Below, piece by piece: positions 15,028 through 22,837 of a DNA stretch of 61,837 bases. Each line of letters begins with the position of its first letter. Within the stretch, counting starts at the first letter, position 1. The DNA is from a virus. The notes under the pieces were generated by a model. The model saw only the letters and a list, made by a program, of their open reading frames with translations, was not told where the DNA came from and made no database searches. The stretch covers positions 1 to 61,837 of the IMG/VR virus record IMGVR_UViG_3300028840_003061. One strand, given 5' to 3'. The position numbers and the translations under genes were made by a program.

Positions 15028-15254
15028 TGAGTAGTTTACAAGAGTTTCATAAAATGTTAAAAAAAGAAAGGTCAAAGGTTCTAGATAAAGAGTATCCCGG
15101 TAGTATAGGAGATCTTCAAGATCAATTATCGGAGCTTAAAGAGCAGGTAGAGTCTATAGAAAAAAAGATAAGCGGTTTACGCCAAGTAGAAAAAGATCTA
15201 GATGCAGCAATAAAAGGAGCGGAGAGAATTCTTCATGAAAGGGGATTAAGTTAA
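15027..15254 (+). CDS. hypothetical coiled-coil protein
   Basis: A 75-residue protein starting at GTG in a TAGTG overlap. From about residue 25 onward it is a regular Leu/Ile/Glu/Lys coiled coil. It resembles in design the small coiled-coil proteins at 15815 and 17247. The function is unknown. Confidence 0.55.
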   Translation: MSSLQEFHKMLKKERSKVLDKEYPGSIGDLQDQLSELKEQVESIEKKISGLRQVEKDLDAAIKGAERILHERGLS

Positions 15255-15814
15255 TGTTTAAAATAGATGATATTGTATATGACTCTAAGGATCGAGTTGG
15301 AGTTATCGTAAACAAAAATAATGATAATACTGTCTTTAGAGTTCAATATGACCCAGATACAATTGAACCGATGGGTATAGGGGATATTTGGGGCCATCAA
15401 ACATTAAATGATATTACCAAAGAAAGTAAACAAAAAGTTATCGACTCTATTTGTGGACCACTCAGAGTTGACCTAAGAACACCTTCTGAGAAGCCACCAG
15501 AGGCCCTTGGCACGAAGTTTAACCAAGGTAAGGCAATGCTCCATTTAGTACCAGAAGAGGCTATTATAGGGGCTGCTGAGGGCTTTATGTACGGTGCTGG
15601 TAAGTATGGGGCTTTTAACTATAAAAAAGGGCTAACGTATACGGATCTAACTGACTCATTAAGAAGACACACTTTGGCATTACTCATGGGAGAGGATATT
15701 GACGAAGAATCTGGACTACATCATACTAAGTTAATTTTAGCAAACGCTTCTATGCTTGAGTGGATGAGATGTAATAGACCAGATATGGATAACAGATGGA
15801 AGAAGGAGGAATAA
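15254..15814 (+). CDS. dATP/dGTP diphosphohydrolase-like protein (DUF5664)
   Basis: A 186-residue protein. Residues 1-60 form a small domain of unknown type (SH3- or Tudor-like by look). Residues 75-180 match the DUF5664 domain: GTKFNQGKAMLHLVPEEAI, EGFMYGAGKYGAFNYKKGL, LRRHTLALLMGEDIDEESG and LILANASMLEW. This domain, in the MazG-like all-alpha group, includes the dATP diphosphohydrolase (MazZ) of phages with modified adenine. No PurZ-like gene is visible here, so a pool-adjusting role is more likely than base replacement. Confidence 0.8.
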   Translation: MFKIDDIVYDSKDRVGVIVNKNNDNTVFRVQYDPDTIEPMGIGDIWGHQTLNDITKESKQKVIDSICGPLRVDLRTPSEKPPEALGTKFNQGKAMLHLVPEEAIIGAAEGFMYGAGKYGAFNYKKGLTYTDLTDSLRRHTLALLMGEDIDEESGLHHTKLILANASMLEWMRCNRPDMDNRWKKEE

Positions 15815-16051
15815 TTGCCAGAATCAGTAATTAGACAACTTAAGAATGAGCTTGACAAGCTAGACCACGATGTGCTAGAATCTCCATTAGGTAAAGCTAG
15901 AGCAGATGTAGAAAAGTATGAAAAGTTTTTAAAAATAGCAAAAGAATCTGTTAGGAAATTAGAAGAAAGAAAAGAGTCATTGATTATGGCAATAAAAATT
16001 TTGGAGGAAACAAGTGAGTCAGAAGAAAGTAAAGATAAAGAAACTACATGA
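15815..16051 (+). CDS. hypothetical coiled-coil protein
   Basis: A 78-residue protein with a TTG start behind AAGGAGGA, directly after the previous stop. It is an almost continuous heptad-like helix, and its end overlaps the dUTPase gene by 38 bases. No family is recognised. Confidence 0.55.
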   Translation: MPESVIRQLKNELDKLDHDVLESPLGKARADVEKYEKFLKIAKESVRKLEERKESLIMAIKILEETSESEESKDKETT

Positions 16052-16448
16052 AAACGCAGTAATTCCAGCTCAAGCTTATGAGGGGGATGCTGGGATTGAT
16101 TTAACTGCGGTTAGTTTTGAGAGAGACAGAACTGGGTCTTTAATGTATGGGACCGGGCTAGCTATCCAAGTTCCAGAAGGACACGTTGGTTTACTGTTTC
16201 CTAGAAGTAGTATTTATAAAAAAAGAGTATCTCTGTCCAATTCTGTAGGGGTTTTGGACTCTGGATACCAAGGAGAAGTTAAGTTTATTTTTAAACCAGG
16301 AACAGCTGGTTTAGGTAGGTATGAAATCGGAGATAGAATCGGACAACTTGTAATTGTAGAACTGCCTAAATATGAACTAGAAGAAGTTGAGGATTTTGGA
16401 GTAGGTACAGAAAGAGGCCAGGGTGGATTCGGTTCAAGCAACGGTTAG
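16014..16448 (+). CDS. dut: dUTPase
   Basis: A 144-residue trimeric-type dUTP diphosphatase with all five motifs in order: DAGIDL (about residue 25), PRSSI, GVLDSGYQGEVKF with the catalytic Asp, GDRIGQLVI, and RGQGGFGSSNG at the C-terminal end. It converts dUTP to dUMP, supplying ThyX and keeping uracil out of DNA. The start is GTG behind TTGGAGG inside the preceding gene. Confidence 0.95.
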   Translation: MSQKKVKIKKLHENAVIPAQAYEGDAGIDLTAVSFERDRTGSLMYGTGLAIQVPEGHVGLLFPRSSIYKKRVSLSNSVGVLDSGYQGEVKFIFKPGTAGLGRYEIGDRIGQLVIVELPKYELEEVEDFGVGTERGQGGFGSSNG

Positions 16449-16449
16449 T

Positions 16450-16650
16450 ATGAATAAAACTCTACAAGCATTCGATTTTACTATACCAGATAAAGAGCTT
16501 AGGCTTAAAGATCTTCATAATGAAATTCGTATAGCTGCAGAGTTTTTAAGAGACCCAAGTATTAGGGAAAACGAAACAGTAGTTAAAGAGTTAGTAGATT
16601 ATATTAACAGATGCATGGATTTACTCAAAGAAAACGGTCTTGGGCAATAG
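16450..16650 (+). CDS. hypothetical protein
   Basis: A 66-residue helical protein starting at ATG one base after the dUTPase stop; an earlier in-frame start at 16423 would lie inside dut. It contains LHNEIRIAAEFLRDPS and CMDLLKENGLGQ. The function is unknown. Confidence 0.5.
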   Translation: MNKTLQAFDFTIPDKELRLKDLHNEIRIAAEFLRDPSIRENETVVKELVDYINRCMDLLKENGLGQ

Positions 16651-16658
16651 GAGATAGT

Positions 16659-16967
16659 ATGTGTTTAATATATAACGGAGTAAACACCGACAACATACCA
16701 AGCAGAGTATTAGATTTAATCATACATTTTCATCCTAGCGAAAATTGCGGATGGGATTTAAAAATATCGGAAAGTGATATAGATTTAATCATAAGGGAAT
16801 TTCCATATCTAGACACATACAAGAAAGATGAGCAACATATGGCTGAGATGAAAACTGAAATGTCACTAGAACACAGCCACATCTACTATAAGTATATGTA
16901 TGAAAACATAAAAGAAGAGAATGGCATTATGTATGATAAAATCCAAGAACTGGCGAGAAGTGTATGA
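16659..16967 (+). CDS. hypothetical protein
   Basis: A 102-residue protein starting at ATG 16659 behind ATAGGAGA; an earlier start at 16611 would overlap the previous gene by 40 bases. It has a possible metal-binding spread of His and Cys (IHFHPSENCGW) and a helical C-terminal half. It overlaps the next gene by ATGA. No family is recognised. Confidence 0.5.
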   Translation: MCLIYNGVNTDNIPSRVLDLIIHFHPSENCGWDLKISESDIDLIIREFPYLDTYKKDEQHMAEMKTEMSLEHSHIYYKYMYENIKEENGIMYDKIQELARSV

Positions 16968-17272
16968 GTGACGATAACATTATAGATTTTTCTAAAATAA
17001 AAGAAGAGAATACTGATTTTGGAGACGATATTGAAGCTCGTATTATGTCATGCATCTATAAAGGAGAGTCTTGTCAATGTAAGTACTGTTCTTACAAAAA
17101 AGGAGCTGCAGAGATGGTGCTGGAGTTTCTAGCTAAAGATATGGCTATGTATACTAAACGCTTGGGAGGAGAGTTCGTTACATACGATGCCAAAGATATC
17201 CTATTTCGCAGTATAAGATTGGTTAAGGAAATGGAGAAAGAGAAGTTTGGCGACCCAGAAAAGAAGGACTAG
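16964..17272 (+). CDS. hypothetical protein with Cys cluster
   Basis: A 102-residue protein. A compact cluster CQCKYCSYKKG (about residues 36-46), with another Cys shortly before, suggests a small zinc site. The rest is helical and charged. It overlaps both neighbours. The function is unknown. Confidence 0.55.
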   Translation: MSDDNIIDFSKIKEENTDFGDDIEARIMSCIYKGESCQCKYCSYKKGAAEMVLEFLAKDMAMYTKRLGGEFVTYDAKDILFRSIRLVKEMEKEKFGDPEKKD

Positions 17273-17492
17273 AAGAAGCTCTCTTGATGTCCAAAAAGAA
17301 AAAGTAAAAGAGCTTAGGGGTAAAAACAGCGAGCTAGAAAAACGAGTTAGGAATTTAGAGAAACGGATACTGACCTTAGAAAAGCGCATAGATAAGCTGG
17401 TTCCAAAAAAGACATATAAAACTAAAAAGGCAGAAGAGAGGGCCAAGATGCTTGAAAAGTTTCACCCTGATAATTATAAGGACGAGGTATGA
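17247..17492 (+). CDS. basic coiled-coil protein
   Basis: An 81-residue protein with a TTG start overlapping the previous gene. An Arg-rich N-terminus (KRRTRRSS) precedes a Leu-zipper-like segment (LEKRVRNLEKRILTLEKR). It could bind nucleic acid, but this is inferred from charge alone. Confidence 0.5.
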   Translation: MATQKRRTRRSSLDVQKEKVKELRGKNSELEKRVRNLEKRILTLEKRIDKLVPKKTYKTKKAEERAKMLEKFHPDNYKDEV

Positions 17493-17884
17493 TCCATACA
17501 ATTTCAGTTCCTTTATATATAGAGCTTCCAAGAAAGACAATGGCCCCTAAACGATATCACTTAAACTTAAACGTATACCGAAATCTTCACTACCAAGTCA
17601 ACAATAACCTAAAGAAAGCTTATAAAAAAATAGTAGAGCCTATGTTAAAAGGTACTTGCTTTTCTACTCCTCTTAAGCTAACATTAGTATTATATCCACC
17701 AGATAAGCGTAGAAGAGATAGGTCTAATGTGCTTGTTGTTCAGGAAAAGTTCTTTATGGATGCGCTAGTAGAGCTTGGGCACATTCCAGATGATAACGAT
17801 AATTACGTAGTATCTACTACATATTTATCTGGTGAAGTAGACAAAGAGAATCCCAGAGTAGATATTATAATTGAGGAGATATAA
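17489..17884 (+). CDS. RusA-like Holliday junction resolvase
   Basis: A 131-residue protein matching the RusA family: an N-terminal basic segment (LNLNVYRNLHYQVNN), the acidic catalytic site around KRRRDRSNVLVVQEKFFMDAL, and the trailing LGHIPDDNDNYV. RusA cleaves four-way junctions as a dimer, which fits the nuclease and annealase earlier in the operon. Length is typical. It overlaps neighbours at both ends. Confidence 0.82.
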   Translation: MIHTISVPLYIELPRKTMAPKRYHLNLNVYRNLHYQVNNNLKKAYKKIVEPMLKGTCFSTPLKLTLVLYPPDKRRRDRSNVLVVQEKFFMDALVELGHIPDDNDNYVVSTTYLSGEVDKENPRVDIIIEEI

Positions 17885-18408
17885 TGCATTTAATGATTGA
17901 TTTAGAAACATTAGGAACTGCTCCAAATAGCCCAATACTTTCTCTAGGTGCTGTTTTATTTGACAAAACTGGGGTAAAAAGTACATACTATTTAGTATTT
18001 AATCTAGATGAACAATTAAATAATGGCAGAATTCCAAGCGCATCTACTATAAAATGGTGGATGTCACAATCCGCTTCTTCCCAGGAAGTCTTTGAAAATG
18101 ACGGAGATCCTTGTTCTGAAAAGATTTTGGACTTTGTTAATTGGCTGGAAGAAGAAGTTAGTGATCTAGGAACCATGAGAGTCTGGGGCAATGGCTCTAG
18201 CTTTGATGTCACAATATTAGAGCATATGATGGATCAGTACAATCTAACCCCTCCCTGGAAATTCTGGAATATTAGAGACTTCCGTACATTTAGAGAGTTT
18301 GTATACGATAATCCAGGTATTGAGCGCGTTGGAACATATCACAATGCGTTAGATGATGCTACTACTCAGGCCAATTTAATAATTGAATATTTACAAAAAA
18401 CTAAATAA
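17884..18408 (+). CDS. DEDD-family 3'-5' exonuclease
   Basis: A 174-residue protein of the exonuclease VIII/Rv2179c-like group. Motif I is IDLETLG, motif II is in SFDVTILEHM, and motif III is HNALDDATTQA with the H-x4-D of DEDDh enzymes. Metal-dependent 3'-5' cleavage of DNA or RNA is expected. It closes the operon that runs from 12625, and a strong promoter follows. Confidence 0.85.
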   Translation: MHLMIDLETLGTAPNSPILSLGAVLFDKTGVKSTYYLVFNLDEQLNNGRIPSASTIKWWMSQSASSQEVFENDGDPCSEKILDFVNWLEEEVSDLGTMRVWGNGSSFDVTILEHMMDQYNLTPPWKFWNIRDFRTFREFVYDNPGIERVGTYHNALDDATTQANLIIEYLQKTK

Positions 18409-18432
18409 TTGTCTATTTTTTATACAATTTAC

Positions 18433-18462
18433 TTGACATATATTGTGCTGGTATGTTATATT
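18433..18462 (+). promoter_or_regulatory. sigma-70 promoter for the exported ClpP-like gene
   Basis: TTGACA (18433-18438), an 18-base spacer and TATATT (18457-18462) lie in the gap 18409-18496. Boxes and spacing equal the promoter at 5275. The upstream TTTTTTATAC is not part of a clear hairpin. Confidence 0.85.
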
Positions 18463-18496
18463 GTTATTTATTAGCAATATTAACACAAGGGAAAAT

Positions 18497-19312
18497 ATGA
18501 AATACATCTTAAGTTTACTTCTTTTTATGGGCACCTTTGCTATGACAGCCAAGGAAAAAGCTGATATTGTTCTAACAAAAGACAATACCGTAGTTTTAAA
18601 CGATACAGTTAACTGGGATAGTATCTCAAAAGTGTCTATGGACTTACTCTTATTGTCTACTAGAGTTCCAGAGGATCAACCAATTTATTTATTCCTATCG
18701 ACTCCAGGAGGCTCAGTATTAGCTGGCTCTGCTTTTATTGAGGTATTAAAGCATATCCCCCAAGAAGTACATACAATCACCTCTTTTGCTGCTAGTATGG
18801 GTTTTTCTATTGTACAAGCATCTGATAAACGCATTATCCTAGAAACAGGAACTCTTATGTCCCACAGAGCATCTCTTGGTGGTCTAGAGGGCCAATTAGA
18901 TGGGGAAATCGAAACCAGAATTAGGTACTATAAAGATATTACTAATATCTTAAATAAAGAGGCGGCAAATAGAATGGGACTATCTCTCGGAAAGTACAAG
19001 AGATTGATAAACCGAGAATATTGGGCTGTAGGTAATAAAGCCGTATCTCAGGGTGCTGCGGATAAGGTTGCGTCTGTTACCTGCTCTTTGGACCTACTGA
19101 CTTCACATAATATTCAGAAAGTAAGAACTTTGTTTGGGGCTATAGAGCTTAAGTTCTCAAACTGCCCATTAATAGTCTCTCCTATTGAAGTAATCGAACC
19201 TACAGAGAAGAAAAAAACCAATAAACTTGCTAGAGACTATGTAAACCTACTATTTAACAACAAGACTACTTTCATTAATAGATACATCAAGACTGGCATT
19301 TTCAACAGATGA
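18497..19312 (+). CDS. exported ClpP-like serine protease
   Basis: A 271-residue protein read from ATG 18497 behind AAGGGAAA; an earlier in-frame ATG at 18443 lies inside the promoter. Residues 1-18 (KYILSLLLFMGTFAMTA) look like a Sec signal peptide. The SDH/ClpP fold shows LSTPGGSVLAGS, then AASMG with the nucleophile Ser near residue 100 and LMSHRA with the His near 123. The fold recalls ClpP or NfeD/SppA-type proteases. Its own promoter and export signal set it apart from the cytoplasmic copy at 14162. Substrates may be envelope proteins. Confidence 0.82.
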   Translation: MKYILSLLLFMGTFAMTAKEKADIVLTKDNTVVLNDTVNWDSISKVSMDLLLLSTRVPEDQPIYLFLSTPGGSVLAGSAFIEVLKHIPQEVHTITSFAASMGFSIVQASDKRIILETGTLMSHRASLGGLEGQLDGEIETRIRYYKDITNILNKEAANRMGLSLGKYKRLINREYWAVGNKAVSQGAADKVASVTCSLDLLTSHNIQKVRTLFGAIELKFSNCPLIVSPIEVIEPTEKKKTNKLARDYVNLLFNNKTTFINRYIKTGIFNR

Positions 19313-19734
19313 AAAACACCAAGAATATGACAACAGAGGAGCTTTTGGAGTTAGTTGGTGATTGTGGCGTCACCGCTACTCCAGAGATCCCAGATATTAA
19401 ACCAAACAGAGTAGAGAGGTTCATTAAAGACTGGGGAATTACCGCTGGAAACGATCCAGTTCCTAATTACATCATATTCTACACATACTATAAAGTATAC
19501 GAACCAACATCAAGAAAAAAGCTTTCTAAAATTGACTTCTTTCGTAAATTCAATAAATACTTTACATCCGCAAGAACCGGAAAAGAAAGGAAATACTTAC
19601 TAGACAGCAAGGTATTCAGCAAGGATAAAAGCTTCTATGAAAAAGCAAAAGCGTACAACAAAAAATACAACAACAGAAAAAAAAGAGAAGCAGACCAGGA
19701 GAGACAAAGAAAAGCATCCAGCACTATCGAATAG
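19309..19734 (+). CDS. hypothetical basic protein
   Basis: A 141-residue protein overlapping the protease stop by ATGA. The N-terminal half has an IKDWGITAGNDPVPNYIIFYTYYK segment; the C-terminal half is very Lys/Arg-rich. The middle resembles short DNA-binding regions of phage replication or regulatory proteins, but I cannot name a family. Confidence 0.6.
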   Translation: MKNTKNMTTEELLELVGDCGVTATPEIPDIKPNRVERFIKDWGITAGNDPVPNYIIFYTYYKVYEPTSRKKLSKIDFFRKFNKYFTSARTGKERKYLLDSKVFSKDKSFYEKAKAYNKKYNNRKKREADQERQRKASSTIE

Positions 19735-19747
19735 ATTTAATCTTAAA

Positions 19748-20287
19748 ATGAGATCAGATTATATTGATACTGATCATGTAGACGGTGTAAAGAATGAGGA
19801 TGGGGACTTAGTAATACGTGCTTTTACCAAAGAAGAAAAAGACTTCTATAATAAATTTTATGAAGAAGTAGTAAATGCCAATTTTCACCATGATAAAGAA
19901 GTAAAAAGACTTTATCGTAAGCTAAAAAGATTAGAGAAGAACACTAATCCTAGCGATGCGGATATCGAAGAATGGTCAGAAGTATATGCAGATTATCTAC
20001 AAAAGAAAGACGAATCCCTTTTATATAAGAATCCTAAAGAACAAAAAAAGTTGTATGGGGAAAATAACGCTAGAAACAGGTGCATTTACAATAGAAAGAA
20101 GGCATCTGGAGCGTTATTTCATATAGAAGATAACAGATACAATACTGAAGAAGATCAAACTACTACTTGTGAAGAAAGCGGCACTGTGTTACTGAAAGAC
20201 GACTTTGAGCATGGAAGAGAGGAAATAGTCTCTAATAGAAAGAAAAGAAGATCTGAATTACTTTTCGGAAAGAAGAAAAAAGATTAA
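19748..20287 (+). CDS. conserved phage protein of unknown function
   Basis: A 179-residue protein read from ATG 19748. The frame is open back to 19637, but that would overlap the previous gene by 98 bases with a Lys-rich tract. It contains QKKLYGENNARNRCIYNRKKA, a segment I have seen in conserved phage proteins without a function. It is the last plus-strand gene of the early arm. Its stop overlaps the opposing stop at 20284 and no terminator hairpin is visible between them. Confidence 0.6.
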   Translation: MRSDYIDTDHVDGVKNEDGDLVIRAFTKEEKDFYNKFYEEVVNANFHHDKEVKRLYRKLKRLEKNTNPSDADIEEWSEVYADYLQKKDESLLYKNPKEQKKLYGENNARNRCIYNRKKASGALFHIEDNRYNTEEDQTTTCEESGTVLLKDDFEHGREEIVSNRKKRRSELLFGKKKKD

Positions 20288-20583
20288 GAAAAGAATAATT
20301 CCCATAACTTGTAGACACCATAACTAGAGCCACTGAGACCCCCGCTACCGAGCAATACTTTAAATATATAGTTTCGCACCATATGAGGCTTTTCAAGCAA
20401 TTCTAGGCGCTTCTGTGCGTTCTTAACGCCTAATATATGTTCTTCTAGGTCTTCAGTATTTTTACTCACATCTGACCCCAATTTAGTCAAGATAATACTA
20501 TGTTCATTTAGCTTCTCATTAGTTGCTTTCTGGTCCGATCTGACTTCTTTTAGCATATCAAGTATTATCTCTGTATCTTTCAT
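20284..20583 (-). CDS. XhlA-like coiled-coil membrane protein
   Basis: A 99-residue protein. Residues 1-65 form a coiled coil (VRSDQKATNEKLNEH, then NTEDLEEHI) and the C-terminal 25 residues a Gly-rich membrane segment. This layout matches haemolysin XhlA-type phage proteins, which assist holins or anchor at the membrane. It is the most distal gene of the virion operon and overlaps the internal virion gene by ATGA. Confidence 0.6.
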   Translation of the reverse strand: MKDTEIILDMLKEVRSDQKATNEKLNEHSIILTKLGSDVSKNTEDLEEHILGVKNAQKRLELLEKPHMVRNYIFKVLLGSGGLSGSSYGVYKLWELFFS

Positions 20584-22835
20584 TTCTCTTCTTCCTCTGA
20601 CATAGTTTCTAACATCTCTCTAAAAGCTGGCTGTTGCATAAGACCGTACATGATGGCGTTTTTGGTTCTTTGGGGACTTTTTAGCGCTTTTTGTAAAGGT
20701 GCGATGAAGGTTTGATTGACGCCCTCTCCACCTTCTTTTAGCCTAGTAATAACACGTTGTATTTGTTCGGGGCTAGATTCGACTATATCTAGAGTTTTTC
20801 CCGCAAGGCTTTTTTGACCAGGTAATCTAGTGGTTACCGCTTGTTTAGGAGAAACGGCAGCTCTACCAACGGCATTAGTTAGTTTATTGATTATACCTCC
20901 GGCTGTACCCATTAGTGACCTAAAGCTGGCTGATTCTGGTACATGGTCTGCGGGTTTGTGTAATTGATGCGCCTTTCTGAGTTCAGCAATCTCTAGATCC
21001 ATTTGTTTAGCGAATTTAGGATCAACTCTTCTTAGGTAAGTCATAACCTGACCTTTATCTGATACCGGATTCTTATCTGATACGCCAGATATATACTTAG
21101 CCATATTTTTTATATTAGCTAATTTGTCTTTTTCTAACATAGCTTTAGTATTCATCCCCATAATATCAGTAGCGTCTAAAGCATTTGTTATTTTTTTGTT
21201 GACTTCATCTAATGGCTGTTTAATTTGTTTAGCTGCTCCAGATAGTTTATCTTTAATTGCCATAGATGCTCTAGTTGCCGCATCAGTAACTTCTTTTGGA
21301 AGGCTTTCTTTTTTAGCCAAAGCAGAATATGTCTTCATCATATCGGCCAGTCTTTTGGTTTGTCCTGTAGTCAATTTTTCTGCGTCTAAAGAAGACGGTA
21401 CTTCTGTGACAATTGTTTTAACTTGTCCAGTAGTTAAATCTTTCGCTGACACAATCTCTCTACCAGTAGCTTCATCTATACTTCTTTGTATTTTACTTGG
21501 ATTTGGACGACTGTACGGTTGAGCTTTTATTATAGTATCTATAACTTCTTCTCCTGTCTCAGGATCTATTTTAGCTACTGTATCTTGTCTAACCGCTGCC
21601 TCTATAGCATCGTCTCCTTCTGGAAGTACCTGTTTTCCTCTCACAGCAAGAGTTTGAGATTCTATAATATCATCAGAACTTTCTATAGACCTCTTTAGTG
21701 CATCTTTTTCTAATTTAGTTTTAGCTGCTGTATAAGGATCTTTTGTTTTACCTTTAATTATTTCTTTTTCTAATCTAGCAATAGCATTTTTAGTTGCTTT
21801 TCCATCCCCTAGATAGTCTTCCAAAACGTCTAGAAATTGTTGAGCCCTTTTTCTCTCTGTTTGACTATCAATACTCTTAACTAACTTTCTGGCTTCATCT
21901 AAGTCGGATTTAACATTTATGGTAATGCCTTGTTCGTCAATTAGATCCATTATCTTATGTTTCTCTTTTCCAAGCTTATTAAGCCTAGCATGCAAAGAGC
22001 TGACATATTTTTTAGCAGCATCTGATATTTTCTTATTTACAACATCTTCCTCAAGAGAGACTCCCTTTAAGCCTAAAGAAAAGCTATCTATTGCGTCTTG
22101 AACTCCGGGAACAGAACGTATAATAGAACCAGTTACGTGTGTACCACCAACTAATCCAGCAGCAGCGGCAGCCCCAAGAGTTCCCCCTTTTACTGCATCC
22201 TTGATGGTTCCTTTAACATCCCCCTCTAGTAGACTAGACTCCCCTGTAGTTAGGCCGGTTATCGCACCAGCTTTAGCCCCCTCTTTTGCTGCCATAGATA
22301 AAGATTTAGCTAATTGTGCTTTTTTTAGTTTATTATATAAATCTATCTTGCCAAGAACTTTTGCTTCTTTAGCTAACTTACCGGCCTTCACTATCTTCTC
22401 AGCACCTTTTGCGCTTGGTAATACTTTAGCTGCGGTAGCTCCCAGTTTTCCTGTTTTAGCTAAAATTGCTCCAGGAACAGGAGTTGCCAAACCCCCAGCA
22501 AGCATACCAGCTACTGACGCAGCGGGCTGATCTTCCATTGCTTTTTCTCTAGACTCTACTTCTCGCTGTTTACCTTCTTTATATGCAGCTAAAGCAGACT
22601 CTAAAGTTGGTTCTTTTCCGTGAATAAAAGGATCAGCAAGTATCTGACCTGCAGCAGCACCTATACCACCAACAATATCTGAGGCTCCCAGTGTTGCAGC
22701 AGAAATTGCCTGTCTTCCTGCGGCTTCTAGTTTGCTCATCTTCTCTGAATCCTCAGAAAGCGACTCGTCTATTGGAAGAGTTTCTTCAAAGTCAACTGGA
22801 GCGGTATCTTCAAATTTTGGAGTATCTTCAGCCAT
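20580..22835 (-). CDS. large internal virion / DNA ejection protein
   Basis: A 751-residue protein with an acidic N-terminus, a long Ala/Gly/Lys-rich hydrophobic-helix region (about residues 45-240, with ASDIVGGIGAAAGQ and similar stretches) and a coiled-coil middle and C-terminal half. Size, composition and position beside the transglycosylase match podovirus internal core proteins that form the ejection channel. I see no enzymatic motif. It ends 3 bases after the next upstream gene. Confidence 0.7.
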   Translation of the reverse strand: MAEDTPKFEDTAPVDFEETLPIDESLSEDSEKMSKLEAAGRQAISAATLGASDIVGGIGAAAGQILADPFIHGKEPTLESALAAYKEGKQREVESREKAMEDQPAASVAGMLAGGLATPVPGAILAKTGKLGATAAKVLPSAKGAEKIVKAGKLAKEAKVLGKIDLYNKLKKAQLAKSLSMAAKEGAKAGAITGLTTGESSLLEGDVKGTIKDAVKGGTLGAAAAAGLVGGTHVTGSIIRSVPGVQDAIDSFSLGLKGVSLEEDVVNKKISDAAKKYVSSLHARLNKLGKEKHKIMDLIDEQGITINVKSDLDEARKLVKSIDSQTERKRAQQFLDVLEDYLGDGKATKNAIARLEKEIIKGKTKDPYTAAKTKLEKDALKRSIESSDDIIESQTLAVRGKQVLPEGDDAIEAAVRQDTVAKIDPETGEEVIDTIIKAQPYSRPNPSKIQRSIDEATGREIVSAKDLTTGQVKTIVTEVPSSLDAEKLTTGQTKRLADMMKTYSALAKKESLPKEVTDAATRASMAIKDKLSGAAKQIKQPLDEVNKKITNALDATDIMGMNTKAMLEKDKLANIKNMAKYISGVSDKNPVSDKGQVMTYLRRVDPKFAKQMDLEIAELRKAHQLHKPADHVPESASFRSLMGTAGGIINKLTNAVGRAAVSPKQAVTTRLPGQKSLAGKTLDIVESSPEQIQRVITRLKEGGEGVNQTFIAPLQKALKSPQRTKNAIMYGLMQQPAFREMLETMSEEEEK

Positions 22836-22837
22836 TA

